From: JAOAGA01 sp964540515
GTDB lineage: Bacteria > CALINM01
Direction: 5' to 3'
NCBI GenBank assembly: GCA_964540515.1
Contig: CAZIMS010000004.1
Span: 62,001 to 126,000, forward strand
Length of the DNA: 64,000 nucleotides
The notes beneath the pieces were generated by a model. The model had not been told where the DNA came from, searched no databases, and saw only the letters and a program-made list of their open reading frames with translations. The translations under genes and the position numbers were made by a program. Of the stretch, positions 41,794 through 49,524 are shown in pieces; position 1 is the first letter of the stretch, and every line of letters begins with the position of its first letter.

Positions 41794-42950
41794 AATTTTA
41801 TTGCCTCTATGGGGCTTACCTTTGATGCCTTATAGGCAGGATAAAGTCCCGACACAACCCCAACTATAACAGAAAATATTAAGCTAAAAAAGGCGATCTT
41901 GTAGTCAAAGAGGATTATCTTCCCTGCTGGCACGTAAGGCATAAACTTTCTAACAAAAGTCTCAATCAACTCTGACCCGATTGTTGATAATGTTAAACCA
42001 ACTAAACCACCTAATGAGGTAAGTAAGATTGTCTCAGTAATTACAATCTGAAAAATATCGCCCCTTCCAGCACCAATAGCCCTCATCATGCCAATCTCTT
42101 GTGTCCTTTCAAATACAGTCATAAGAATTGAGTTCATTACACCAACGGCACTAATTATAAGCGCTATTATGGCTACAGAGAGACTCAAAATTTTAGCCGT
42201 GCTTGCGAGACTGGAGATACTATTCATTACTTGACTCATAGTAACAATCTGGATTCCAGGTATCTCATTGGACATCCTATCGGTTATCTCTGTAAGGTTT
42301 TCAGGATTTGTAATCTTAACTCCCAAGGCTGTAACTCTCCCCTGCTTATTAAGGATCTTTTGTATTGCCTCTATTGGCATATATATAAAGGCATCGTCTT
42401 GACTGCCTGTTTTCTCTAATATACCAGTAATAGTAAACTTTTCTTCGCCATAAGAATAGATATCCCCTAACTTAAGCTTATTGTGCTCTGCGATCTCACT
42501 ACCAATAATTAAACCACTGTTATCATCTGGTATGTCGCCTTTAATCTTCCAAGCAGGCTTAATCTTTTGAAGATGAGACATTTCCATACCATATACTAAA
42601 TCAACCCTGTTTAAGTTTTTATTTGGTAGTTGTGTAACAAGTATCGGTGATACAAGACTTATCTCACTAAACTTAGCAATCTTTTCTGAAACACTTTCAT
42701 CAAGATATTTTGGTATTACTGCACCATGTAAGACAAGAGAAGCCACCTCATGGGGACAGCCTGATGGAACGACCATAAAGTGTATGCCTGTCCTCTCAAG
42801 CTCCTTAGCAAGCCCTATCTCGAAACCTTTATTAAAAGATATTATAGAATAAAGTACAGCTATAGAGGCAGAAATACCTATTAAGGTAAGAAGGCTACGA
42901 GTTTTGTGTCTAAGAAGGTTTTTATAAGAGAGGACGAGAAGATCCATCAA
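41790..42950 (-). CDS. ABC transporter permease, FtsX-like (MacB type)
   Basis: 386 aa. One N-terminal helix (about 16-36), a large periplasmic domain (about 40-260) and three C-terminal helices with the FtsX pattern (ILMTVFERTQEIGMMRAIGA, then SGLYPAYKASKVSPIEAI). The periplasmic domain begins with MVVPSGCPHEVASLVLHGAVIP, a conserved segment of a subgroup of these permeases; the Cys and His may bind metal. It overlaps the lipoprotein gene by 4 nt, and lipoprotein, permease and ATPase are evidently one unit. Substrate unknown. Confidence 0.9.
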   Translation of the reverse strand: MMDLLVLSYKNLLRHKTRSLLTLIGISASIAVLYSIISFNKGFEIGLAKELERTGIHFMVVPSGCPHEVASLVLHGAVIPKYLDESVSEKIAKFSEISLVSPILVTQLPNKNLNRVDLVYGMEMSHLQKIKPAWKIKGDIPDDNSGLIIGSEIAEHNKLKLGDIYSYGEEKFTITGILEKTGSQDDAFIYMPIEAIQKILNKQGRVTALGVKITNPENLTEITDRMSNEIPGIQIVTMSQVMNSISSLASTAKILSLSVAIIALIISAVGVMNSILMTVFERTQEIGMMRAIGAGRGDIFQIVITETILLTSLGGLVGLTLSTIGSELIETFVRKFMPYVPAGKIILFDYKIAFFSLIFSVIVGVVSGLYPAYKASKVSPIEAIKL

Positions 42951-43297
42951 CTAATCTCAACACCTATAGCTATTACAAAAACACCGCCCTGACCAGTAGA
43001 TACAGTGCCAGTTACTTTCGCCTTCTTGCCTTGTTTGGGAGGTATGGCAAATCCGTTAGTCGACAGATCTATAAATATCTGACCTGTTTCATCTTTAAGA
43101 AAAAACCAGCAGCCATTTGAAGCACACTGGCTTGTTATCTTACCTTCTAAATTGACAGTCTTGCCCTGATAGCTCGGGTTTAAAATAACATCTTTAACTG
43201 ATACCTTCTGGACACTCTTATCTACCCCGATACCATATTTTTCAGTTCCACAGGCTAAGAGAAAGATAGCTAAAATAAAAAAAATAACCTTTTTCAT
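42947..43297 (-). CDS. OB-fold lipoprotein (DUF4920-like)
   Basis: 116 aa. The signal ends in a clear lipobox FLLACG, so the mature protein begins at Cys16. The remainder is a single small beta-domain of OB-fold type with the motif ITSQCASNGCWFFLKDETGQIFIDL; the C-x4-GCW pattern is typical of DUF4920 and related proteins. The two cysteines could bind a metal or form a disulfide. It is co-transcribed with the ABC permease and ATPase and may present substrate to them. An extended -10 promoter candidate lies upstream. Confidence 0.8.
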   Translation of the reverse strand: MKKVIFFILAIFLLACGTEKYGIGVDKSVQKVSVKDVILNPSYQGKTVNLEGKITSQCASNGCWFFLKDETGQIFIDLSTNGFAIPPKQGKKAKVTGTVSTGQGGVFVIAIGVEIS

Positions 43298-43340
43298 TTT
43301 CTCTCCATTTCTTATTTATTTGATGATAAAAAACATTATT

Positions 43341-43369
43341 ATATTACCAAAATGGTTATCTTTTTTCTA
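43341..43369 (-). promoter_or_regulatory. Candidate sigma-70 promoter of the lipoprotein-ABC (and activator) genes
   Basis: Minus strand TAGAAA (43369-43364) and TAATAT (43346-43341) are 17 bp apart, and a TG one base before the -10 box makes it an extended -10 (TGGTAATAT). The start would be near 43334, 37 nt before the ATG. Confidence 0.4.
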
Positions 43370-43380
43370 CAAAAATTTAG

Positions 43381-43400
43381 ATTAGCTGCGGCCAACTAAT
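43381..43400 (-). terminator. Possible terminator hairpin behind gspN
   Basis: On the minus-strand RNA ATTAGTTG (43400-43393) pairs with CAGCTAAT (43388-43381) through one G-U pair around a GCCG loop, and a TTTTT run follows four to five bases later. The stem is short and AU-rich at its base, so it would be a weak terminator. The G-U pair would be a mismatch on the other strand, which favours the minus-strand reading. Confidence 0.35.
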
Positions 43401-43425
43401 AACAAAAAGCGCTAATTTGGTATTC

Positions 43426-44175
43426 CTATTTGTCTAATATGATTGGTATCTTATAGTAACCAGGAGACTTTCTATATTCATAAAAAGGTAACATATAGGG
43501 ATCGCTAAAATCTTTAGGGAAAATTTCAACAAAAATATTACTTTTGCCTCCTACTATCTCTCCAACAAGTCTTGCATATCCCCTCTCCCCCTCAAAACCA
43601 AAGGACTTTATGTTAACTTTTGTTCCTAAAATTTCAATACCACCTCTTGCCTTTGTAAAGATATCATAGGGTAGTCTATTTCCTTCTATCTCAAAGGATC
43701 TCCAGTTTAGATTATTTAGGTTGAACTCTACAGATATATTGTCTTTCTCACTTTTTATTCTCCCATTCATAAACCCTGAAAAGGCAATAGAGGGAGGAGT
43801 GTTTATAAACTCTGTATCAAACAAGATATCATTAAACTCTATATCACTCCTAATCTTCTTATCATAGGAGATGTTTAAAATTCCTTTAAGCTTTTCTGAC
43901 TGGATGTTAATACTTAAAATTCCTACAAAAATTTTTATTACAGATATGGATATTTTTGTGTTATCAAGAGTTAAAAGGTTTTTGCCATCTTTCTGAATCT
44001 GTAAATTTTTATAATAATAACCTGTTAGAAATCTCCCTTTGCTTTCATCAGATTTAATATTAAGTATATTCTGACTTTCGTTTATCTTTTGCAAGACATA
44101 ATCAGAACTTAACCAAAAGTGAAGGGTTAAGAATATTAATGCTATCAGACCTAAAAGGGTATAGACAACTTTCAT
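43426..44175 (-). CDS. gspN: Type II secretion protein GspN
   Basis: 249 aa. One N-terminal helix (about 5-21) anchors an AsmA-like, beta-rich periplasmic part (GRFLTGYYYKNLQI, FSGFMNGRIKSEKDNISVEFNLNNL, GIEILGTKVNIKSFGFEG). The pattern matches the GspN family, which is divergent and poorly understood, and the place 2 nt behind gspM at the end of the cluster supports it. Sequence alone gives only moderate support. Confidence 0.72.
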   Translation of the reverse strand: MKVVYTLLGLIALIFLTLHFWLSSDYVLQKINESQNILNIKSDESKGRFLTGYYYKNLQIQKDGKNLLTLDNTKISISVIKIFVGILSINIQSEKLKGILNISYDKKIRSDIEFNDILFDTEFINTPPSIAFSGFMNGRIKSEKDNISVEFNLNNLNWRSFEIEGNRLPYDIFTKARGGIEILGTKVNIKSFGFEGERGYARLVGEIVGGKSNIFVEIFPKDFSDPYMLPFYEYRKSPGYYKIPIILDK

Positions 44176-44177
44176 AG

Positions 44178-44672
44178 CTAATTAATATAGGATATCAAAA
44201 GACTTGCATTAAGTAGAGAGGGATTCTCAAAGGAGATAGAGATGTTGAAACTTGAAATCTTTATATATAAACCAACAGTTTTAAGTTTATAGATAAAATT
44301 AGTTAGGGTGTTTATGTCTATACTTTCAATCTTTATCTCATAATCTTCCCTATTGTAAAGACCTTCCTTTTTCTTTGTTATAAAGTTAATCTTTTTTACA
44401 TTTTTTCTTGCAGAAAGATCTTCTGCTATCTTTTCAATCTCGTTATTTATATTTTTGTTCCTACCCTCTTCAATTCTTTTCTTGCTAAGGTTAAGATAAT
44501 CTGCCATAGCATTTATGGCGTCTTTATTGTTTATCAGCTCTTGAAGGATTTTATGAGCCCTATTTATCTGTCTCTCCTTCTCAAGGTTTTTAAACTTAAA
44601 AAAAATGGCTGAAGATAAGATAATCAAAGAAAGTACTACAAAAATATAATATCTTTTTTCTTTATATATCAT
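44178..44672 (-). CDS. gspM: Type II secretion protein GspM
   Basis: 164 aa. A short cytosolic start, one transmembrane helix (about 10-26), a coiled-coil stretch (about 27-95) and a small ferredoxin-like periplasmic domain ending SISFENPSLLNASLLISYIN. This is the GspM/PilO-type layout. GspM partners GspL in the inner-membrane platform, and the gene overlaps gspL by 11 nt. Little primary sequence is conserved in the family, so position is the main evidence. Confidence 0.75.
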   Translation of the reverse strand: MIYKEKRYYIFVVLSLIILSSAIFFKFKNLEKERQINRAHKILQELINNKDAINAMADYLNLSKKRIEEGRNKNINNEIEKIAEDLSARKNVKKINFITKKKEGLYNREDYEIKIESIDINTLTNFIYKLKTVGLYIKISSFNISISFENPSLLNASLLISYIN

Positions 44673-45633
44673 TTAACTCTAACTCCATAGTAAAATTTAT
44701 AGTGCTATCAGGCAGATTCTTTGTCTCTAATATCTTCGTATCTTTAAAATCTTTAAGAAGATTTGTTTTAAATTGCTGAAGAGATGCCATATCTTTACAG
44801 TCCCCTTTAAGAGTAATTATTGTTCCTTCTCCTTTAATCTCTTTTATCTTTATCTCTCCTTGAATATTTTTTGATATATTTTTCAAAGTCTCAAGAACAT
44901 CAATACCCTTTAGAATTTTATAATTATTTTTTAAATCAATCATTTTGGCCTGTATATAAGACATAGGGTCGCCTTCTACCTTTTGTCCCTGCGATAACAT
45001 CTTTGATGCGCTTAGAAGCTCCCTTTTTAGCCCTATCTCCTTGTTGTTTAGTATAAAAAACTTCACACCTTCACCTAATAGAAAGATAAAAAAGATTAAA
45101 TTTAAATAGAAAAAACCTCTCTTTAAAAGCTCAATCTTTCCATATCTCTCGCCAAGCCCTAAGTACTCCTTTGGTATAAAATTCATATTACTGTTGTCAA
45201 AACTTTCTTGAGATAAGAAATTAGACAAGCTCTCATCGAAATATACATTTATAGACTTTAAAAAAGAGAGCTCCTTCCCAAAAGACTTAATATATCTCTC
45301 AATATTGTCTCTCTCAATGGCAAAGACTAAGGCAGATATATCCTTTTCTGTCTCTTCCAAGGAGATAAAATCCATCTGTAGGTTTTTTGATGGTTCTATA
45401 AACTTATCCTCCATCTCATAGGTTAGTATATCTTTTGTTTTTTCTCTCTCTAATTTGGGGAGGTTGGCCTTTCTAATAAAGAAATCCTGTGCTGGTAGAT
45501 ATATATTAAGGCCCTTCTTTTTATCAATCTTTGATAAGAGATCAATAAAGTCACCATCAAAGAAATATTCTTCTTTTGTAACATCATCAAAGATTTTAAA
45601 ACCATTTTCTAACTTATAAATATCTATTGCCAT
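44662..45633 (-). CDS. gspL: Type II secretion protein GspL
   Basis: 323 aa. The cytosolic actin-like half (about 1-170) includes the family segment LNIYLPAQDFFIRKANLP and would dock the GspE ATPase. A transmembrane helix lies at about 178-195, followed by a periplasmic coiled coil and a ferredoxin-like domain (about 240-320) that pairs with GspM. Slightly short compared with the about 380-400 residues of proteobacterial GspL. Starts 33 nt after gspK. Confidence 0.8.
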   Translation of the reverse strand: MAIDIYKLENGFKIFDDVTKEEYFFDGDFIDLLSKIDKKKGLNIYLPAQDFFIRKANLPKLEREKTKDILTYEMEDKFIEPSKNLQMDFISLEETEKDISALVFAIERDNIERYIKSFGKELSFLKSINVYFDESLSNFLSQESFDNSNMNFIPKEYLGLGERYGKIELLKRGFFYLNLIFFIFLLGEGVKFFILNNKEIGLKRELLSASKMLSQGQKVEGDPMSYIQAKMIDLKNNYKILKGIDVLETLKNISKNIQGEIKIKEIKGEGTIITLKGDCKDMASLQQFKTNLLKDFKDTKILETKNLPDSTINFTMELELNDI

Positions 45634-45666
45634 TAATTTACCTCATTTAAGCTTTCATATTTCTAT

Positions 45667-46527
45667 TCAATACTCTTTCCAATATCTTGTATTTACTTGT
45701 CCATCAGAGAGGTCAAAAGCAGCCTCTACATACTCCTGCAAATCATCTTTGCTTGCTGTTAGATTAATTAAAAAGCTTGTACTTTTTACCGTTATTATAT
45801 CAGAAATATTAATACCAATTACGTTCATACCTGGTAAATTAACAAAATCACCTTTTGATTTAAAAGGAGACTCTTGCCTTTTTTCTATTATTTTATTAGC
45901 AAGCTCTTCAGAAATATCATTGTGAAGAGCCATAATAAGTTCCTTTTCTGCAGTGTTTACATTAATCATACCATTTCCTATAAAAGTGAGATAGGGCTTA
46001 ATCTTTTCAAGGTCTTCGGTATTAAAAATATACCCTAATTCAGAGAGAGAAAAAAGAAAATAATTTTTACTATTTATCTCCCCATCGGATGTCCTTCTAA
46101 CTTTATCAAAATCAATATAATCAACAAGTTTATCGGCATAGGCCTCATCTAAATTTAATATTTTTAGAAGCCTTCTAAAGATCTGATAGTTTCTATTGTT
46201 TATATTGCCATTCTGAAAGACAAGGGTATTCACATTAAATCTGCTATTACTATCTAAGATTATTGCTGATATGAGAATATCTTCTGCCCTATCTTGAATG
46301 GTTTGACTACTTTTGTCCGTATAGTCAAGACTTTTTAGATACTCCTTTATTTGTTCCGTTGCGTAGGTATAGCCTGACTTTAAAATAACAGATAATGATT
46401 CAGCATTTTTATAGTTCTCCGTTACATTAACAAAAAGATAAACTCTCCGTATAAAATCAAAGGTAATACTAATAGTAATGGTGAATACGAGCAAAACTAT
46501 AATTAAAACATTCCCTTTTTTATTCAT
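45667..46527 (-). CDS. gspK: Type II secretion minor pseudopilin GspK
   Basis: 286 aa. A type IV prepilin-like leader (MNKKG then NVLIIVLLVFTITI) lacks the Glu at mature position 5, as is usual for GspK, the pilus-tip subunit. The large C-terminal part has the helix-hairpin-helix-like INVNTAEKELIMAL and FKSKGDFVNLPG segments typical of GspK. Start and stop codons of gspJ and gspK touch at 46527. Confidence 0.88.
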   Translation of the reverse strand: MNKKGNVLIIVLLVFTITISITFDFIRRVYLFVNVTENYKNAESLSVILKSGYTYATEQIKEYLKSLDYTDKSSQTIQDRAEDILISAIILDSNSRFNVNTLVFQNGNINNRNYQIFRRLLKILNLDEAYADKLVDYIDFDKVRRTSDGEINSKNYFLFSLSELGYIFNTEDLEKIKPYLTFIGNGMINVNTAEKELIMALHNDISEELANKIIEKRQESPFKSKGDFVNLPGMNVIGINISDIITVKSTSFLINLTASKDDLQEYVEAAFDLSDGQVNTRYWKEY

Positions 46528-47108
46528 TACCTTACCATTATCTTACAGATTTGAGACAACTCTTCTGTCTCTCCCTCGGCCCTTTTAAAAAATATACTAA
46601 TTTTTATATGTTCTGGAGTTTTTCGAGTACTTTGGCTATCGAAGACATTTTTTTCTTCTCCATTTTCAAGATACAAGACTCTAAAACCAATGATATCTCT
46701 TAGTATTAGCACCTTTACAGGTCTTTCTTCTTTTAGTGGGTCATAAACCCTTTTATATAAATCAATCTTGCCGTTTTTTTCTTCGACAAAGTAACTTATC
46801 ACCTTTATCCCATCCTTAAAGAAAGATGTAAAAGTAATCTTGCTTGCTGGTTTACCATAATAATCATTCTCTTCTATCTTAACTCCTGAATAGGCAAGCT
46901 TCTTATCATAATAAATACTTTCTATTTCTTTTCTCAGCATTATAAAAAGATTATAGACTCTCTCTTTGCTCTTCATCGAATCATAAACATAAAGGGCACC
47001 CTTTCTTACGGCAAAAAAGACCGTATAAGATGAACCTATCACTATAATTGCAATTGTTACAGCAATTAAAACCTCAATTAAGGTAAAGGCTCTTTTATTT
47101 TTTAACAT
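46527..47108 (-). CDS. gspJ: Type II secretion minor pseudopilin GspJ
   Basis: 193 aa. Prepilin leader MLKNKRA followed by FTLIEVLIAVTIAIIVI; the residue before the cleavage site is Ala instead of the usual Gly. The globular part (YNLFIMLRKEIESIYYD, ITFTSFF) matches GspJ, which joins GspI and GspK at the pseudopilus tip. The start overlaps gspI by 14 nt. Confidence 0.88.
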   Translation of the reverse strand: MLKNKRAFTLIEVLIAVTIAIIVIGSSYTVFFAVRKGALYVYDSMKSKERVYNLFIMLRKEIESIYYDKKLAYSGVKIEENDYYGKPASKITFTSFFKDGIKVISYFVEEKNGKIDLYKRVYDPLKEERPVKVLILRDIIGFRVLYLENGEEKNVFDSQSTRKTPEHIKISIFFKRAEGETEELSQICKIMVR

Positions 47109-47436
47109 AACTGAATAAGGTTACCTCGTTTTTCCCGTTAGATGCCCTTGATAGTACCTTTTTTAATCCAAAAATAAAATCTTCTTCAGATATAGAAAAG
47201 GACACGTTTTCTTTCTGACCTGTCTTTTCGGTCAATTTATTGTTTTCATATAGATAGAGATTTTCTTTAGCAATTAAGACAAGTTTAAGACTATCTTTTT
47301 TATCATTAAAAACACCCAAATGATAAGAAAAACTTGTTAATACTGCCACAAGAGTGGTAGTAACGATAAAAAGAGCGATCATAACCTCAATCAATGTGAA
47401 ACCAGTTTTTTTAATCATAGAAATCTTTTCTTTCAT
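47095..47436 (-). CDS. gspI: Type II secretion minor pseudopilin GspI
   Basis: 113 aa. Prepilin leader MKEKISMIKKTG followed by FTLIEVMIALFIVTTTLVA. The first ATG (47436) is preferred because GGAG lies 8 nt in front of its preceding bases; Met7 is an alternative. The short globular domain is typical of GspI, which nucleates the tip with GspJ and GspK. It overlaps gspH by 26 nt and gspJ by 14 nt. Confidence 0.87.
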   Translation of the reverse strand: MKEKISMIKKTGFTLIEVMIALFIVTTTLVAVLTSFSYHLGVFNDKKDSLKLVLIAKENLYLYENNKLTEKTGQKENVSFSISEEDFIFGLKKVLSRASNGKNEVTLFSYVKK

Positions 47437-47872
47437 TAAAAAGCTCCACTTCTCCTGTGATATTATTTAGGAAAATTGTAAAGGTTTTTCCTGCCCTTGT
47501 TAGATAAAAAAGGAGAAAGTCCTCTGAAGGAAATGGTGGGAAAACTATTGTTACCTGCCCATCTTTAATATTGCCTCTTGTTGGTATAAAAACTTCCCAA
47601 CTTTCCTCATCTTTCATTGTAACTTTTTTCTCACTTTTGGCTGATTTAAAAGAAAAAAATCTATCTTTAAAGTTAATAGTTAGATAAACCTCTTTTTTCG
47701 ACGAGATAGCCTCTTCTCTAAGAGCCCTTAAATAAGACATTAGGGCTATTTCTTCTCTTTGCAAGTTATCCTTAAATAAGGAAGGGATTGTAAAGAATGA
47801 AACCACTGTTAGAATAAAGATTACTACAAGAAGCTCAATTAGTGTAAAGGCTCTATATCTTATTGTACTCAC
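47411..47872 (-). CDS. gspH: Type II secretion minor pseudopilin GspH
   Basis: 153 aa. Prepilin leader MSTIRYRA then FTLIELLVVIFILTVVSF, again with Ala before the cleavage point. The globular part (SYLRALREEAISSKKEVYLTI, then a beta-rich segment with FLNNITGEVELF) fits GspH, the subunit linking the tip to the GspG shaft. Lies 8 nt behind gspG. Confidence 0.85.
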   Translation of the reverse strand: MSTIRYRAFTLIELLVVIFILTVVSFFTIPSLFKDNLQREEIALMSYLRALREEAISSKKEVYLTINFKDRFFSFKSAKSEKKVTMKDEESWEVFIPTRGNIKDGQVTIVFPPFPSEDFLLFYLTRAGKTFTIFLNNITGEVELFNERKDFYD

Positions 47873-47880
47873 CCTACTAA

Positions 47881-48312
47881 CTAGTCAATCTCCCAGTTGT
47901 TTATATCAGCATCTTTACCTTCACCACCAACCTTGCCATCGGCACCGTAAGAAGAGAGGTCAAAATCTCCATGAGAACCAGGAGAAACATATATATAAGG
48001 GTTTCCCCAGGGATCTTTAGGAACACTTTTCTTTTCTAAATAACCTCCTTCTTTGTATTTTTCAGGGATAGGAGCAGAAGAAGGTTTTTTAACTAAGGCA
48101 TCGAGTCCTTGTTCCGTAGTTGGATAAAAACCGTTGTCTAATTTATACAACTTTAAAGCAGTTTCTAAATTTTTAATCTGAATCTTTGCTTCTGCTATTT
48201 TTGCATCATCCGTTCTACCAATTACCCTTGGCCCTACAAGGGCAGCAAGCAAAGCAAGTATAAAAACAACTACAAGTATCTCAATTAATGTAAAACCTCT
48301 TTTATCAACCAT
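47881..48312 (-). CDS. gspG: Type II secretion major pseudopilin GspG
   Basis: 143 aa. Leader MVDKRG, mature N-terminus FTLIEILVVVFILALLAALVGPRV, then the hallmark AKIQIKNLETALKLYKLD, YPTTEQGLDALV and the C-terminal calcium-binding loop region DPWGNPYIYVSPG and DLSSYGADGKVGGEGKDADI. This is the shaft protein of the pseudopilus. Lies 13 nt behind gspF. Confidence 0.96.
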   Translation of the reverse strand: MVDKRGFTLIEILVVVFILALLAALVGPRVIGRTDDAKIAEAKIQIKNLETALKLYKLDNGFYPTTEQGLDALVKKPSSAPIPEKYKEGGYLEKKSVPKDPWGNPYIYVSPGSHGDFDLSSYGADGKVGGEGKDADINNWEID

Positions 48313-48325
48313 AAACCCTCCTGAT

Positions 48326-49489
48326 TTATCTGATAATCTGATTCATCTCAAAAATAGGCAATAAAATTGAGATCACCATAAGTCCTACTATCACCCCCAT
48401 AAAAAGTATTATGGAGGGCTCTAAAAATTTTAAAAAATTATCTACTGACTTTTTAAAATCACTATCAGCCATATGGGCTAACTTAAGGAATGCATCAGAA
48501 AGAGAACCTGTCTTTTCACCTGTTTGTATTATCTGTAAGTAAGTGGGAGGTAAAAAATCTATTACGTCCGATAATCTCATCCCTTCTTTAATCTCTTCCT
48601 TTATCTTTTCAATCCTTTCGCTTATATAAAAATTGCCTGTCACATCTTTACTAAAGTTTAGGGCAGATATAATAGGCACACCTCCCTTTAAAAGTAGCCC
48701 CAAAATTCTACTAAACCTTGATATATAGAGATCCTTAATAGCCTTTATAGATGAAAAATATAAAAATTTGTGAAAAACAATGATCTTCTTTTTAAGATAG
48801 GCCCTAATAACAAAAAATATGATAAGCAAGGAAATAGATATAAGGTGCCAAAAGTTATGAAGAATATGACTTATAGATATAAAGACCTTTGTGATTAAAG
48901 GTAGTGGTATCTTTTGTTCTATAAAGATTGAAGATATCTTAGGAAATACAAAGGTAAAAATAAAAACTAATAAAATAATTGCTACACCAATCATAAAGAG
49001 TGGGTAAATTAATGCTGATTTTACTTTATCTTTGACTTCTTTCTCCTTCTCAAGAAAGGATGATAAGTCTGAAAGAACTTTATCAAGCGTTCCTGACTCC
49101 TCTCCAGCCCTTACCATTGAACAGAGATAGGGGGGAAAGAAGTCTTGTCTTTGCTCCATTGCGGAAGAAAGGCTCATACCTTTAATTAGATTATTATAAA
49201 TGTCTTCAAGTATTAGCTTAATCTTTCCATCTGACTCAAGGGATAAAGACTTTACAGCCTCAGGAACTAAAACACCTGCTGAGATCATAGATGACAGATT
49301 AAAAAATATATCTGAAATTCCTATGCCTTTCTCTAATTTAAATCCCTTTCTTGTAGATAAGTAGATCTCCTTTAGGAATATTCCTCTTTCTTTTAAAGTG
49401 GAGATAGCCTCCTCTTGAGAAGGAGAGAAGATCTCTCCCTTGACTTCCTTACCATCATTACTGTAGGCAATATATTTAAAGTTAGGCAT
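48326..49489 (-). CDS. gspF: Type II secretion inner-membrane protein GspF
   Basis: 387 aa. Two homologous GspF domains, each ending in a hydrophobic segment: the first with FFPPYLCSMVRAGEESGTLDKVL, the second with YLQIIQTGEKTGSLSDAFLKLA, and three transmembrane helices (about 160-185, 210-230, 360-380). GspF is the platform protein that couples GspE ATP hydrolysis to pseudopilus assembly. Starts 35 nt after gspE. Confidence 0.95.
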   Translation of the reverse strand: MPNFKYIAYSNDGKEVKGEIFSPSQEEAISTLKERGIFLKEIYLSTRKGFKLEKGIGISDIFFNLSSMISAGVLVPEAVKSLSLESDGKIKLILEDIYNNLIKGMSLSSAMEQRQDFFPPYLCSMVRAGEESGTLDKVLSDLSSFLEKEKEVKDKVKSALIYPLFMIGVAIILLVFIFTFVFPKISSIFIEQKIPLPLITKVFISISHILHNFWHLISISLLIIFFVIRAYLKKKIIVFHKFLYFSSIKAIKDLYISRFSRILGLLLKGGVPIISALNFSKDVTGNFYISERIEKIKEEIKEGMRLSDVIDFLPPTYLQIIQTGEKTGSLSDAFLKLAHMADSDFKKSVDNFLKFLEPSIILFMGVIVGLMVISILLPIFEMNQIIR

Positions 49490-49524
49490 AAATAGTTATT
49501 AAGTTTTCCCAGTTTCTAAGAAAG

